From Alkalihalobacterium chitinilyticum (lineage in GTDB: Bacteria > Bacillota > Bacilli > Bacillales > Bacillaceae_F): a stretch of 64,000 nucleotides of DNA. Of the stretch, positions 55,040 through 62,973 are shown one piece after another. The DNA lies in assembly GCF_029028005.1 (NCBI RefSeq), contig NZ_JAOTPO010000015.1, positions 1 through 64,000 on the forward strand, in the 5' to 3' direction. The notes under the pieces are model-generated. The model did no database searches and was not told the DNA's origin. It saw only the letters and a list, made by a program, of their open reading frames with translations. The translations under genes were made by a program, and so were the position numbers. Within the stretch, counting starts at the first letter, position 1. Every line of letters begins with the position of its first letter.

Positions 55040-56548
55040 ATGTTTAACATTAAGGCATTGAATGAATGGAACAATGAAGAAGTAGAAGGTCTTTTTATTG
55101 GATTGTATGAAGGTGAAAAAAATAATTCTGGAATAGTAGAAGAAATCGATACTGCATTAGGTGGAAATCTAAAGCAAATGCTTAAAGACAACCGTTTTGA
55201 CGGAAAGGCAAAGGAGATCTTTTCTTTTCATACGTTAGGTCAGTTAAAAGCTAAAAAAGTATATGTCGTTGGGCTTGGCAAGAAGTCTGAAGCCAATGAT
55301 GAGCAGCTACGCAGTGTTTTTGCTTCACTAAGTAAGGCGCTTCATGCCGATCAATTACAACATACAGGAATTATTTTAGACTCATTTTCAAATGGAGAAG
55401 AAGATTATGAGCAACTGAGTTTCCTTCTCGGTGAAGCAATTGAACTTACAAGTTACAAAGTCGCTGATTACAAAGAAAAGAGTAATGTCGTTGAAAAGAA
55501 TTTAGAAGGTGTCACTCTTTTTACAAATGAGGAAGAGGCATCGTTGCTTGAGGAATTACAAGCTGGAAGAGTTTATGGAAGCGGTACAAACTTGGCCCGT
55601 GCGTTAGTAAACACGCCAGGAAATTTAATGACACCAACAGACCTCGCGCAAACCGCAAAGGACATTGCAGAGCGTCACGGAATGGAAATTGATATTCTAG
55701 AACGAGAAGATATGGAAAAGCTCGGAATGGGTGCGCTTCTTGCTGTGGCACAAGGAACAGAACAACCACCGAAAATGATCGTGTTAAAATATCAAGGAAA
55801 AAAAGAGTGGAATGATGTTTTAGCATTTGTAGGAAAAGGACTTACGTTTGATTCGGGTGGAATTAGTATTAAACCGAGTTTAAATATGCATGAAATGAAG
55901 ATGGATATGGGTGGAGCAGCAGCTGTTCTTGGTGCAATGGAAATCATTGGCCAAATGAAGCCAGAAGCCAACGTGTTAGCGGTCATTCCATCTACTGAAA
56001 ATTTATTGAATGGACTGGCTATGAAGCCAGGTGATGTGATTACATCACTAAGTGGAAAAACGATTGAAGTTAGAAATACAGATGCAGAAGGCCGTTTGAT
56101 CTTAGCAGATGGTGTTACATATGCGAAGCATTTAGGGGCGGACTACATTGTCGATGTTGCCACATTAACAGGAGCAGTGATTATTGCTTTAGGTGAATAT
56201 ACGACAGGTGCGGTTACAAATAACGAAGAGTTCATGGAGAAGCTCTTGTACTCTGCGTACGAGTCAGGAGAGTGGGTATGGAGATTACCAAGCTTCGAGC
56301 CGTATCGTAAAATGCTCAAAACAAGTGACGTTGCTGATTTGAATAACTCTCCAGGCCGTCCAGGCGGAAGTATTACAGCAGGTTTATTCGTAGGTGAATT
56401 TGCAGGGGAGACACCTTGGGTACACCTTGATATCGCTGGAACTGCGTGGACGTCTAAAGGAACAGAAACCGGACCAAAAGGCGGAACAGGAGCGATGGCC
56501 CGCACATTAGCCAACCTCGCTGAACAGTTTAATCCAAACCAACAATAA
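55040..56548 (+). CDS. pepA: Leucyl aminopeptidase PepA (M17)
   Basis: A 502-residue cytosolic aminopeptidase of family M17. The metal/catalytic motifs are VGKGLTFDSGGISIKP (about 262-277), KMDMGGAAAV and NTDAEGRLILADGVTYA (about 347-363). The N-terminal domain (about 1-165) is the usual regulatory/hexamer-forming part. AAAAAGGGGG precedes ATG 55040. A GGTACC palindrome with a T-run directly after the stop acts as terminator. Confidence 0.96.
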   Translation: MFNIKALNEWNNEEVEGLFIGLYEGEKNNSGIVEEIDTALGGNLKQMLKDNRFDGKAKEIFSFHTLGQLKAKKVYVVGLGKKSEANDEQLRSVFASLSKALHADQLQHTGIILDSFSNGEEDYEQLSFLLGEAIELTSYKVADYKEKSNVVEKNLEGVTLFTNEEEASLLEELQAGRVYGSGTNLARALVNTPGNLMTPTDLAQTAKDIAERHGMEIDILEREDMEKLGMGALLAVAQGTEQPPKMIVLKYQGKKEWNDVLAFVGKGLTFDSGGISIKPSLNMHEMKMDMGGAAAVLGAMEIIGQMKPEANVLAVIPSTENLLNGLAMKPGDVITSLSGKTIEVRNTDAEGRLILADGVTYAKHLGADYIVDVATLTGAVIIALGEYTTGAVTNNEEFMEKLLYSAYESGEWVWRLPSFEPYRKMLKTSDVADLNNSPGRPGGSITAGLFVGEFAGETPWVHLDIAGTAWTSKGTETGPKGGTGAMARTLANLAEQFNPNQQ

Positions 56549-56554
56549 TTTTTT

Positions 56555-56611
56555 CGGTACCAGGTACCTTTAGTGCGATACCACACTAAAGGTACCTGGT
56601 ACCGTTTTTTT
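56555..56611 (+). terminator. GGTACC palindrome acting as pepA terminator
   Basis: CGGTACCAGGTACCTTTAGTG (56555-56575) and its reverse complement (56584-56604) form a 21-bp stem, followed by TTTTTTTC. This copy of the family clearly has terminator form. Confidence 0.9.
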
Positions 56612-56700
56612 CGTTCAATTCTTCCTTCCTCCATTCCTTCTTTAATTTCTTTCATTTCTTGTTTCCCCCCCTCTTTTATTTTCCTTAATTCACCTATTTG
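56612..56700. other. Pyrimidine-rich tract
   Basis: About 90 bases with roughly 90% C and T on the plus strand (for example TTCTTCCTTCCTCCATTCC). It lies between pepA and the TRAP operon. No gene is evident in 56612-56900; a minus-strand frame across it overlaps pepA and is not credible. Confidence 0.6.
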
Positions 56701-56900
56701 GGAGTATTCAGCCAGATATGTAAGGAGACTAGAGGATATGTAAATATGATATGGGTCAGTGTACTTCAAGTGAATATATCGTGAACAATCAAGATACACG
56801 CCTGTAAAAGCCGGTTGAGTTGGAAAAATAATCCCAGTATCATTAATGTATGTCGTGTTTTCAGACAACTTAGAATACATAAACGAGGAGGCTAAACTAT

Positions 56901-57422
56901 TTGAATATCATTCAAAAGGTTGACCGTGGAATAATGAAGGTCGAAGAATGGATCTTAAGTTATTCGGTCATTCTCATTGCTGTAATGGTTGCCGGAAATG
57001 TACTAAGCCGTGCAATTACAGGGAAAAGCTGGGCTTTTGCAGGTGAGATTAGTGAATTTGCGGTTATCCTTGCGACATTTATGGGGATCAGTTACGCCGC
57101 AAGAAAAGGTCGACACATTAGTATGTCTGCATTTTTTGACGTAGCACCGCCCAAAATTAGGAAAGCACTCGCTATATTCATTCCAGCTGTAACAGCTATT
57201 ATTTTATTTGTACTTGCTTATTATGCCTATGGATATATGTCTACTGTAATGGAAAGAGGAAGAGTTACGATGGCTCTGCAAATTCCAGTATGGATCCTGC
57301 TTACTTTTATCCCCCTTGGTCTAACGTTGGGTGGAATTCAATTTTTAAGAAATATGTGGATTAACATTAAAGAAAAAGAGGTGTATTTAGCAACGGAGAA
57401 AAAGGATTACTCTGAAAACTGA
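56901..57422 (+). CDS. dctQ: TRAP transporter small permease DctQ
   Basis: A 173-residue membrane protein with four spans, the small subunit of a tripartite Na+-coupled (TRAP) carrier. Typical segments are LSRAITGKSWAFAGEISEFAVILATFMGISYAARKGRHISM and the C-terminal WILLTFIPLGLTLGGIQFLR. The start is TTG 56901 with GAGGAGG 8 bases upstream. dctM follows after 53 bases and dctP closes the operon. Confidence 0.92.
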   Translation: MNIIQKVDRGIMKVEEWILSYSVILIAVMVAGNVLSRAITGKSWAFAGEISEFAVILATFMGISYAARKGRHISMSAFFDVAPPKIRKALAIFIPAVTAIILFVLAYYAYGYMSTVMERGRVTMALQIPVWILLTFIPLGLTLGGIQFLRNMWINIKEKEVYLATEKKDYSEN

Positions 57423-57475
57423 GTTTTCTTTCATCCTCTAAATCTATGAAAAAAAATGAATAGAGAGGGACAACT

Positions 57476-58753
57476 ATGGTAGCAACTTTACTGACGTTAA
57501 TGGTTATATTTTTAGTGCTAGGTTTTCCGATGTTAATTCCTTTGATTGCTGCACCCCTTATCGTTGTCATATTATTTATTCCGAACATCGATCCGATATT
57601 TCTCATACAACAAATGATCCAAGGAATATCTCCTTACGTTCTATTAGCGGTTCCGCTGTTTATCTTTGCAGCAGACATCATGTCTACCGGAAAAACATCG
57701 AAACGGCTATTAGATTTTGTCGGTTCTTTTATCGGACACCTTAGAGGCGGTTATGCGATTACTACCGCTGCGGCTTGTACATTATTCGGTTCGATTTCAG
57801 GTTCAACTCAGGCGACGGTTGTAGCTATCGGTAAGCCCATGCGCGAACGGTTACGCTCGGTAGGCTATAAGGACTCCAATGCCATTGCTCTCATTATCAA
57901 TGCGAGTGACCTAGCCTTATTAGTACCACCGAGTATTGCAATGATTATTTACGCACTTGCTGCACCGAGAGCTTCTGTAAGTGAGCTGTTTATGGCTGGA
58001 ATTGGTCCAGCGATTTTAGTTTTTACGATGTTTGCGGTGTACAGCTACATTTATGCGCGGATAAAAAACATTCCAATGGTTCCGAAAGCGACGTGGAAAG
58101 AGCGCTTAGTATTCACGCGTAAAGCACTACTTCCGCTCGGGTTTCCAGTCATTATTATCGGGGGGATTTACTCAGGGGTTTTTAGTCCGACTGAAGCGGC
58201 TGCGATCTCCGTTTTATATGCACTAGTCTTAGAAGTCATTATTTTTAGAACGATAAAAATTACAGAACTCCCGAAAATTGCGTTATCAACGGGGCTGGTT
58301 ACATCGGCGGTCTTTATTCTAGTTGCCGGCGGTCAAGCATTTTCATATGTCATTTCTTATGCTCGTATTCCGCAAATGGTAGCAAATAACGTAATGGGTG
58401 GCGACCCATCAGCACTGACGGTTTTATTCATTGTAGCGATCTTCTTCTTTATTGGTTGTATGTTTGTTGATCCGATTGTTGTTATTTTAATTTTAACGCC
58501 AATTTTTTACCCGATCGCTATTCAAGCCGGAGTCGACCCGATTCACTTAGGTGTCGTCATCACGTTCCAGGCAGCATTAGGTTCTGCAACACCGCCGTTT
58601 GGAGTCGATATATTTACCGCCAGCGCGGTCTTTAATAAATCGTATTTAGATGTTATACGGGGAACACCGCCGTATATTGTCATGCTATTAATAGCATCGA
58701 TATTAATTATATTATTTGAAGAAATTTCTCTTTTCTATCGTTACTTCATGTAA
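57476..58753 (+). CDS. dctM: TRAP transporter large permease DctM
   Basis: A 425-residue membrane protein with about 11-12 spans forming the translocation channel. Typical features are VPLFIFAADIMSTG, FGSISGSTQATVVAIGKPM, LVPPSIAMIIYALAA, GGIYSGVFSPTEAAAI and FVDPIVVILILTPIFYPI. The glycine and proline motifs occur in two repeated halves. GAGAGGGA precedes ATG 57476. Na+ coupling suits an alkaliphile. Confidence 0.94.
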   Translation: MVATLLTLMVIFLVLGFPMLIPLIAAPLIVVILFIPNIDPIFLIQQMIQGISPYVLLAVPLFIFAADIMSTGKTSKRLLDFVGSFIGHLRGGYAITTAAACTLFGSISGSTQATVVAIGKPMRERLRSVGYKDSNAIALIINASDLALLVPPSIAMIIYALAAPRASVSELFMAGIGPAILVFTMFAVYSYIYARIKNIPMVPKATWKERLVFTRKALLPLGFPVIIIGGIYSGVFSPTEAAAISVLYALVLEVIIFRTIKITELPKIALSTGLVTSAVFILVAGGQAFSYVISYARIPQMVANNVMGGDPSALTVLFIVAIFFFIGCMFVDPIVVILILTPIFYPIAIQAGVDPIHLGVVITFQAALGSATPPFGVDIFTASAVFNKSYLDVIRGTPPYIVMLLIASILIILFEEISLFYRYFM

Positions 58754-58800
58754 GGAGGATTTGAAAAGAGAGTTTCATATAAAAAAACAGGGGGTATTTG

Positions 58801-59850
58801 ATGTTTTTTAAACAGAAAAAAGTCATGTTACTTACGTTAGCCATTATGGTCAGTATGATCCTTGCTGCATGTGGAAGTGAAGGGGCAAGCGGTGAAGGCA
58901 CATACAATTGGACTTTTGTAACAGAAGAGATGGAAGGTCAAGTTCAATATGAATATGCAAGAGAGTTTGCCGATCGTCTACATGAAAAATCAGACGGTGA
59001 TATTAACATTGAAGTATTTGAATTTGGCGGACTTGGAGATGAAGTAAACCAAGTGGAGCAGCTTCAAAGTGGAATTGTTGAATTTGCGATTGTATCTCCA
59101 GGTTTTACAGGAACAATGGTTGATGAAGGACAACTTTTTGCACTGCAATTTTTATTTACAGATGATATGGAGTTAAACCAACATATTTTAGATACAAGTG
59201 AAGCGTTAAACGTTCATTTAGCAAACAAGTATGAACAACATAATATTAAGCCGCTTGCATTCTGGACAGAAGGTGCGATGCAGTGGACAGGTAACCGTGA
59301 GTTACGTACACCAGAAGATTTCAATGGCTTTAAAATGAGAACACAGGAATCACCACTAATTGTTCGTTCGTATCAAGCCTATGGTGCAGATCCAACGCCA
59401 ATGAGCTGGGGAGAACTTTATACTTCATTAGATCGTGGAGTCGTTGATGGACAAGAAAACCCAATCTTCTTTATTGAAGATGCTTCATTCCATGAAGTAC
59501 AAAGCCATATGACTATTTCAAGACATAATATTTACGTTGCAATGACAACAGTAAACCCAGACTTCTATAATGGTTTACCAGAAGACATCCGTAACATGAT
59601 TGATGAGACAGTGGAAGAAATGCGTCCAGTCGGATTTGAGCTTCAAGCACAGTTAAATGAAGAGCTATTAGACTCTATCATTGACAGTGAAACGCATCCA
59701 ACAGAAGTAATTGAGCTAACGGAAGCTGAAAGAGATGCATTTAGAGCTTTAGCAGAACCAGTTCGAGAGTATTTTGTGAACGAAGTGGTTGACGAAGACG
59801 GCAAGATGATCTTGGAAATGCTTCAATCTGAAATTGAAGCAGCACAGTAA
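58801..59850 (+). CDS. dctP: TRAP transporter substrate-binding lipoprotein DctP
   Basis: A 349-residue binding protein with a signal peptide and lipobox ILAAC (Cys24), anchored outside the membrane. DctP-family features: the EFADRLHEKSDGDINIEVF start, LRTPEDFNGFKMRTQESPLI with the Arg that usually binds a carboxylate, and the GELYTSLDRGVVDGQENPI signature. The substrate is probably an organic acid, otherwise unknown. ATG 58801 has AGGGGG upstream. It is the last gene, giving the order Q-M-P rather than the common P-Q-M. Confidence 0.93.
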   Translation: MFFKQKKVMLLTLAIMVSMILAACGSEGASGEGTYNWTFVTEEMEGQVQYEYAREFADRLHEKSDGDINIEVFEFGGLGDEVNQVEQLQSGIVEFAIVSPGFTGTMVDEGQLFALQFLFTDDMELNQHILDTSEALNVHLANKYEQHNIKPLAFWTEGAMQWTGNRELRTPEDFNGFKMRTQESPLIVRSYQAYGADPTPMSWGELYTSLDRGVVDGQENPIFFIEDASFHEVQSHMTISRHNIYVAMTTVNPDFYNGLPEDIRNMIDETVEEMRPVGFELQAQLNEELLDSIIDSETHPTEVIELTEAERDAFRALAEPVREYFVNEVVDEDGKMILEMLQSEIEAAQ

Positions 59851-59870
59851 TGTGAATAAAGTATAGTAAA

Positions 59871-59932
59871 AAGACTGACAGATGTCGCTTGAACGAATGA
59901 TAGTTCAAGGCTGGCCTGTCAGTCTTTTTTTT
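59871..59932 (+). terminator. Terminator of the TRAP operon
   Basis: AAAGACTGACAG (about 59870-59881) pairs with CTGTCAGTCTTT (59916-59927) with an inner TTGAAC/GTTCAA stem, followed by TTTTTTG. Confidence 0.93.
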
Positions 59933-59956
59933 GTGTAGTAAAGGGAGTGGAGAAGT

Positions 59957-60115
59957 ATGTCGGATTTAGTCAAATGATGTCGAGAAATCGATAAGTGATC
60001 AAAAGTTGAAAATAAAATTGCTAAGGTTAAAAATAAAACTAACAAACTTGAAAATAAAAGATCAAAACTTGAAAATAAAGCTGCTAAACTTAATAACAAG
60101 CATCAATTTAAATAA
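59957..60115 (+). pseudogene. Small heptad-repeat coiled-coil gene broken by two TGA codons
   Basis: ATG 59957 (GGGAGTGGAGAAG upstream) is followed in one frame by six codons, a TGA at 59975, seven codons, a TGA at 59996, and then 38 sense codons to TAA 60113. The last part is a regular heptad repeat with words such as KLENKRS and KLENKAA, rich in Lys, Asn and Leu. Frame continuity and a good ribosome site suggest a former small coiled-coil protein, now inactivated. The heptads could also be a chance effect of DNA repeats. Confidence 0.5.
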
Positions 60116-60273
60116 TAAAGTATCCATTTTAATATTCCGTTGCTCATTTTAGGTTGGGTTGCAGCTATGATTTTATAATTTTTTATTTTTTCCAAAAAAA
60201 TGATAGATTAATGAAACTTTATACAGGGTAAATACGTCTATATAAATAGTATGGATGTGTTAGGGGAATGTGT

Positions 60274-60909
60274 ATGAAGTTTAGATTGAAAATGGTTGGT
60301 ATAGGCTTAGTTTTTCTCATTTTAAGCGGTTGTTCTACTTTTGATGAAAGAGAAATTATTTATCATTTAAATGAAATTTTTAGCACGTCTTCGCAGCTTT
60401 TTCAAAATCATAGTCCTTATGGGGAATTGTTTTATAATGAACAGTTCCACACATTCGATGAAATAAAAAAACTGCTAGACACAAAAGTAACAGAAGATGG
60501 CCTTTCTTACATGGTCGATCGCATTTTTGAAGAAGACGATGAGGTTTTAGTGTACAAGCAGCCATTTCAAACGTATATTCAAGAGTCGAATGTTTATAGC
60601 TCTACAACAACTAATCTAACAAATGGTTACTATGAAACGGTGAGAGAAACCATTTTAAATCCAGGTCTTCGTTTATTACCAGAAGACGAGCTAGTCTTTG
60701 AAGAACAAGGGGATACCGTTGTTGTGACAGGGGAGAATGTCTATATTGAGTTTTACAATGAAGAAGAATACGGCGGTTCTGCGCACCAGTATGCTCGATA
60801 CGGGTATCCCGCAAATGATGTCTTATCTGTTACTTTTACTTTTGTGAAGGATGAGAATGGGTATTTGTTAGATTCTTTTAAAATAGAAGATGGAGAAAAT
60901 GTTTCTTGA
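60274..60909 (+). CDS. Lipoprotein of unknown function
   Basis: A 211-residue protein with a signal peptide and lipobox LILSGC (Cys20). The mature part is acidic and mixed alpha/beta. YHLNEIFSTSSQLFQNHSPYGELFYNEQFHTFDEIKKLL and VTFTFVKDENGYLLDSFKIEDGE are the only landmarks and I recognise no family. ATG 60274 is preferred because AGGGGA lies 6 bases upstream; ATG 60268 overlaps it. A terminator follows about 70 bases after the stop. Confidence 0.8.
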   Translation: MKFRLKMVGIGLVFLILSGCSTFDEREIIYHLNEIFSTSSQLFQNHSPYGELFYNEQFHTFDEIKKLLDTKVTEDGLSYMVDRIFEEDDEVLVYKQPFQTYIQESNVYSSTTTNLTNGYYETVRETILNPGLRLLPEDELVFEEQGDTVVVTGENVYIEFYNEEEYGGSAHQYARYGYPANDVLSVTFTFVKDENGYLLDSFKIEDGENVS

Positions 60910-60980
60910 CTATATAAAGTAATGTAATAAAAGTCTGTAAAAGGATTGAAAAATAGATATTATGCAGTCACTTTCAGAGT

Positions 60981-61011
60981 AAAGGCACTTGGGAAACCGA
61001 GTGCTTTTTAG
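60981..61011 (+). terminator. Terminator after the lipoprotein gene
   Basis: GCACTTGG pairs with CCGAGTGC (one G-U) around GAAA, followed by TTTTTA. Confidence 0.75.
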
Positions 61012-61103
61012 TATAAAATTTTGGCATAGATGGTTTTCGACGAGGGTGAAAATTTAAAAGTACCAAGTATAAGGGCAACACCGCCTAATCTTCGTCCCTA
61101 AGG

Positions 61104-61126
61104 CTCGCCAATCGGCGAGTTTTTCT
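61104..61126 (+). terminator. Orphan terminator hairpin
   Basis: CTCGCC (61104-61109) and GGCGAG (61114-61119) around AATC, followed by TTTTTCTTTT. There is no gene between it and the previous terminator. Confidence 0.7.
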
Positions 61127-61158
61127 TTTGTAAGAGTAGATTTTATAAATTCGAAGAC

Positions 61159-61260
61159 GTCTAGTTGCAGCGCCCAGTGAGAGACGAGCAACACTTCGCT
61201 CACCCTCCTTATGATACGTCAGTATTGGTTGATTAACCGATATTGCGCTTACTTTTCCGG
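61159..61260. repeat. Bacillus-type dispersed repeat, diverged copy
   Basis: GTCTAGTTGCAGCGCCCAG at the left end matches the copy at 19714; the right end keeps only TTGCGCTTACTTTTCC. The flank GAAGACGTCTAG is shared with other copies. Confidence 0.6.
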
Positions 61261-61310
61261 TGGAAGGAATGAAGACGTCCAATTATAATCATTTTTTCTT
61301 ATAACTTTTT

Positions 61311-61498
61311 TTACGGACTGAGGAGCCCTTATATTAATGGAATCATTCATATTTGGATATTTGACGGACACACAGGCCTTTATTGAACCAAAATCATTGA
61401 AAAATATCACGAATAGTAGTAAATAAGAGCCTCTGAGGCCTCTAAATCAAGAAAAACTAGGCTTTCGACAGGGATAAGCGCCTGTGTGTCCGCTAATT
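61311..61498. repeat. Complete four-arm repeat element
   Basis: Forward arms at about 61311-61335 (ACGGACTGAGGAGCCCTTAT) and 61362-61385 (GACGGACACACAGGCCTTTA). Reverse arms at about 61420-61446 (AATAAGAGCCTCTGAGGCC) and 61473-61498 (ATAAGCGCCTGTGTGTCCGC). Start-to-start spacings are about 51, 58 and 53. Confidence 0.85.
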
Positions 61499-61521
61499 TA
61501 CTTTGGATGAGTTTGACTCAA

Positions 61522-61579
61522 TTCCATTCAATTCAAGTATAAGTCTAAGTTGAGACTTATTAACGTGAATTGAATGGAA
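61522..61579. repeat. Two-tier 58-base palindrome
   Basis: TTCCATTCAATTCA (61522-61535) is the exact reverse complement of TGAATTGAATGGAA (61566-61579). Inside, ATAAGTCT and AGACTTAT form a second 8-bp stem around AAGTTG. No T-run follows, so it is not a terminator. It ends 3 bases before a possible ECF promoter. Confidence 0.9.
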
Positions 61580-61582
61580 AAC

Positions 61583-61610
61583 TGTAACTTTTTACTAATT
61601 CATTCGTTGT
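61583..61610 (+). promoter_or_regulatory. Possible ECF-sigma autoregulatory promoter
   Basis: TGTAAC (61583-61588), a 16-base spacer and CGTTGT (61605-61610) resemble ECF promoters (TGWAAC near -35, CGT near -10). It lies about 180 bases before the ECF sigma gene. The rest of 61611-61791 shows no gene, only a fragment similar to a common Bacillus repeat (CTGCTGAGACTCCT). Confidence 0.45.
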
Positions 61611-61791
61611 AAGAGTATAAAAGTTTTATCTCGTTTAACTGCTGCTGAGACTCCTACATCAAGTCTTTTGGAAAGCAAAAAGGATAAGTGGGGGATAAGC
61701 GCCCGTAACAACTCGATTGGATCAACTAATTTTAGTGGGAATTGAAGCCCCCCGACTAAAAAAATTACACTTTATGGGAGGAGTGAAGAGT

Positions 61792-62334
61792 TTGGAGCAT
61801 GAGGAATTAATCGAAATTATAAATGATTGGTACACGCTTCATAGTCTCGAACTGTTTCAATACATTTTTTTCATGATTCATGAACATGAACAAGCAAAAG
61901 ATTTAATGCAAGATACATTTGTCCGGGCCCATAGCCATTTCGATATGTTTGATGGAAACAATGCGAAAGGCTGGCTGTTTAGAATCGCCAGAAATGTAAC
62001 AATTGACTATCTTCGTAAACAAAAGACTAAAACTCTGGTGACGAATCCTTTCATTCTTTTTAAAACAAGTAATCCGTCTGCAGAGCACATGGTTACTGCG
62101 AGCGAAACTGAACGAGAGTTATATTTTGCATTAAGTAAGATAAAACGGAATTATCGAGATGTAATCATTCTTCGCAAAATTAAAGGCTTTTCGATCGATG
62201 AAACGGCTAAAATACTTGGTTGGAGTCAAAGTAAAGTGAAAACAACCTTATTAAGAGGATTAAAAGCTCTAAAGAAACAATTAGAAAAGGAGGGTTATTC
62301 AGATGAAGGAACAGAAAGAGATTATCGAGTATGA
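61792..62334 (+). CDS. ECF-family RNA polymerase sigma factor
   Basis: A 180-residue ECF sigma factor. Region 2 (about 15-85) includes HEQAKDLMQDTFVRAHSHFDMFDGNNAKGWLFRIARNVTIDYLRKQK. Region 4 (about 115-170) includes IKRNYRDVIILRKIKGFSIDETAKILGWSQSKVKTTLLRGLKALKK. TTG 61792 is chosen because GGGAGGAG lies 8 bases upstream; the frame stays open to 61717 without a ribosome site. The 3' end overlaps the next gene by 32 bases, which implies coupled expression with its anti-sigma factor. Confidence 0.93.
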   Translation: MEHEELIEIINDWYTLHSLELFQYIFFMIHEHEQAKDLMQDTFVRAHSHFDMFDGNNAKGWLFRIARNVTIDYLRKQKTKTLVTNPFILFKTSNPSAEHMVTASETERELYFALSKIKRNYRDVIILRKIKGFSIDETAKILGWSQSKVKTTLLRGLKALKKQLEKEGYSDEGTERDYRV

Positions 62335-62902
62335 TGAGCACTTACGGACATTAGGGCAAAAAGCAACATTGAGTGAAGTAGAATTTACAGAAACCAGGCG
62401 TAAACTGAACGAAAGGATTAGCAAAGATCCATTAAACAAAGAAGGTCAGAAGATGAGTCCAATTAAAAAAACATATATGATCGCAGTAACCTTTGCGTCT
62501 CTGCTATTCATTGTTTTATTCGTTCCTAGTTTAATTGAGCTTTTGCAAGGAAATGAACATGCAGTTCCTCATGAAGTAATAGATACTAGTGGAACTGTTG
62601 AACAAGCAGGGGGGAGTAAAAAGTCAATTGGGATAGGGCCCATCGTAATTCTGTTCCTGTTTAGTGTGTTAGGATTTATCTGCTTTTACTTTGCATTTAA
62701 GCCACGCAAAAATGACGATGAAAGCTTTCTTGACCTATTTGGCTATGAGTCGTTCTTAACAATAGCTTTTGCTATCCTTTTATGGTTTTGTAAAAAAATA
62801 TTACCGGAAGTGGCAGCTCTATTCGTCTTCAGAACGATCGTCTTTGCTTTCGGTATCATCATATTCTATTACCTGTTCTTATTCATTTCAATAACGTTGT
62901 AA
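62303..62902 (+). CDS. Probable membrane anti-sigma factor
   Basis: A 199-residue protein with a soluble N-terminal 50 residues (KEQKEIIEYDEHLRTLGQKATLSEVEFTETRRKLNERI) and four membrane spans (about 55-75, 110-132, 145-165 and 170-197). Overlap with the ECF sigma gene and this topology make it the likely cognate anti-sigma factor. There is no zinc-binding HxxxCxxC motif. AAAAGGAGGG precedes ATG 62303. The signal sensed is unknown. Confidence 0.75.
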   Translation: MKEQKEIIEYDEHLRTLGQKATLSEVEFTETRRKLNERISKDPLNKEGQKMSPIKKTYMIAVTFASLLFIVLFVPSLIELLQGNEHAVPHEVIDTSGTVEQAGGSKKSIGIGPIVILFLFSVLGFICFYFAFKPRKNDDESFLDLFGYESFLTIAFAILLWFCKKILPEVAALFVFRTIVFAFGIIIFYYLFLFISITL

Positions 62903-62907
62903 TAAAC

Positions 62908-62955
62908 GGTGCCAGGCACCTTCAGTACTGTACAGTACTGAAGGTGCCTGGCACC
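62908..62955. repeat. Perfect 48-bp GGTGCC palindrome
   Basis: Bases 62908-62931 (GGTGCCAGGCACCTTCAGTA then CTGT) are the exact reverse complement of 62932-62955, with no loop. It lies between the converging anti-sigma gene and bioY and may terminate both. Confidence 0.93.
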
Positions 62956-62973
62956 CATTTATTTATGCAACTC

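Noticed and set aside
56143-56880. 245-codon reverse frame overlapping the end of pepA
   Set aside because: Most of it is antisense to the well-supported pepA gene, and the rest is the palindrome and pyrimidine tract.
59905-60099. 64-codon reverse frame with Leu/Phe-rich repeats
   Set aside because: It is the complement of the heptad-repeat region and the TRAP terminator; the forward frame explains the periodicity better.
59957-60115. TGA read as selenocysteine or tryptophan in the heptad gene
   Set aside because: No selenocysteine insertion hairpin is evident, other genes in the window use TGA as stop, and two TGA so early fit decay better.
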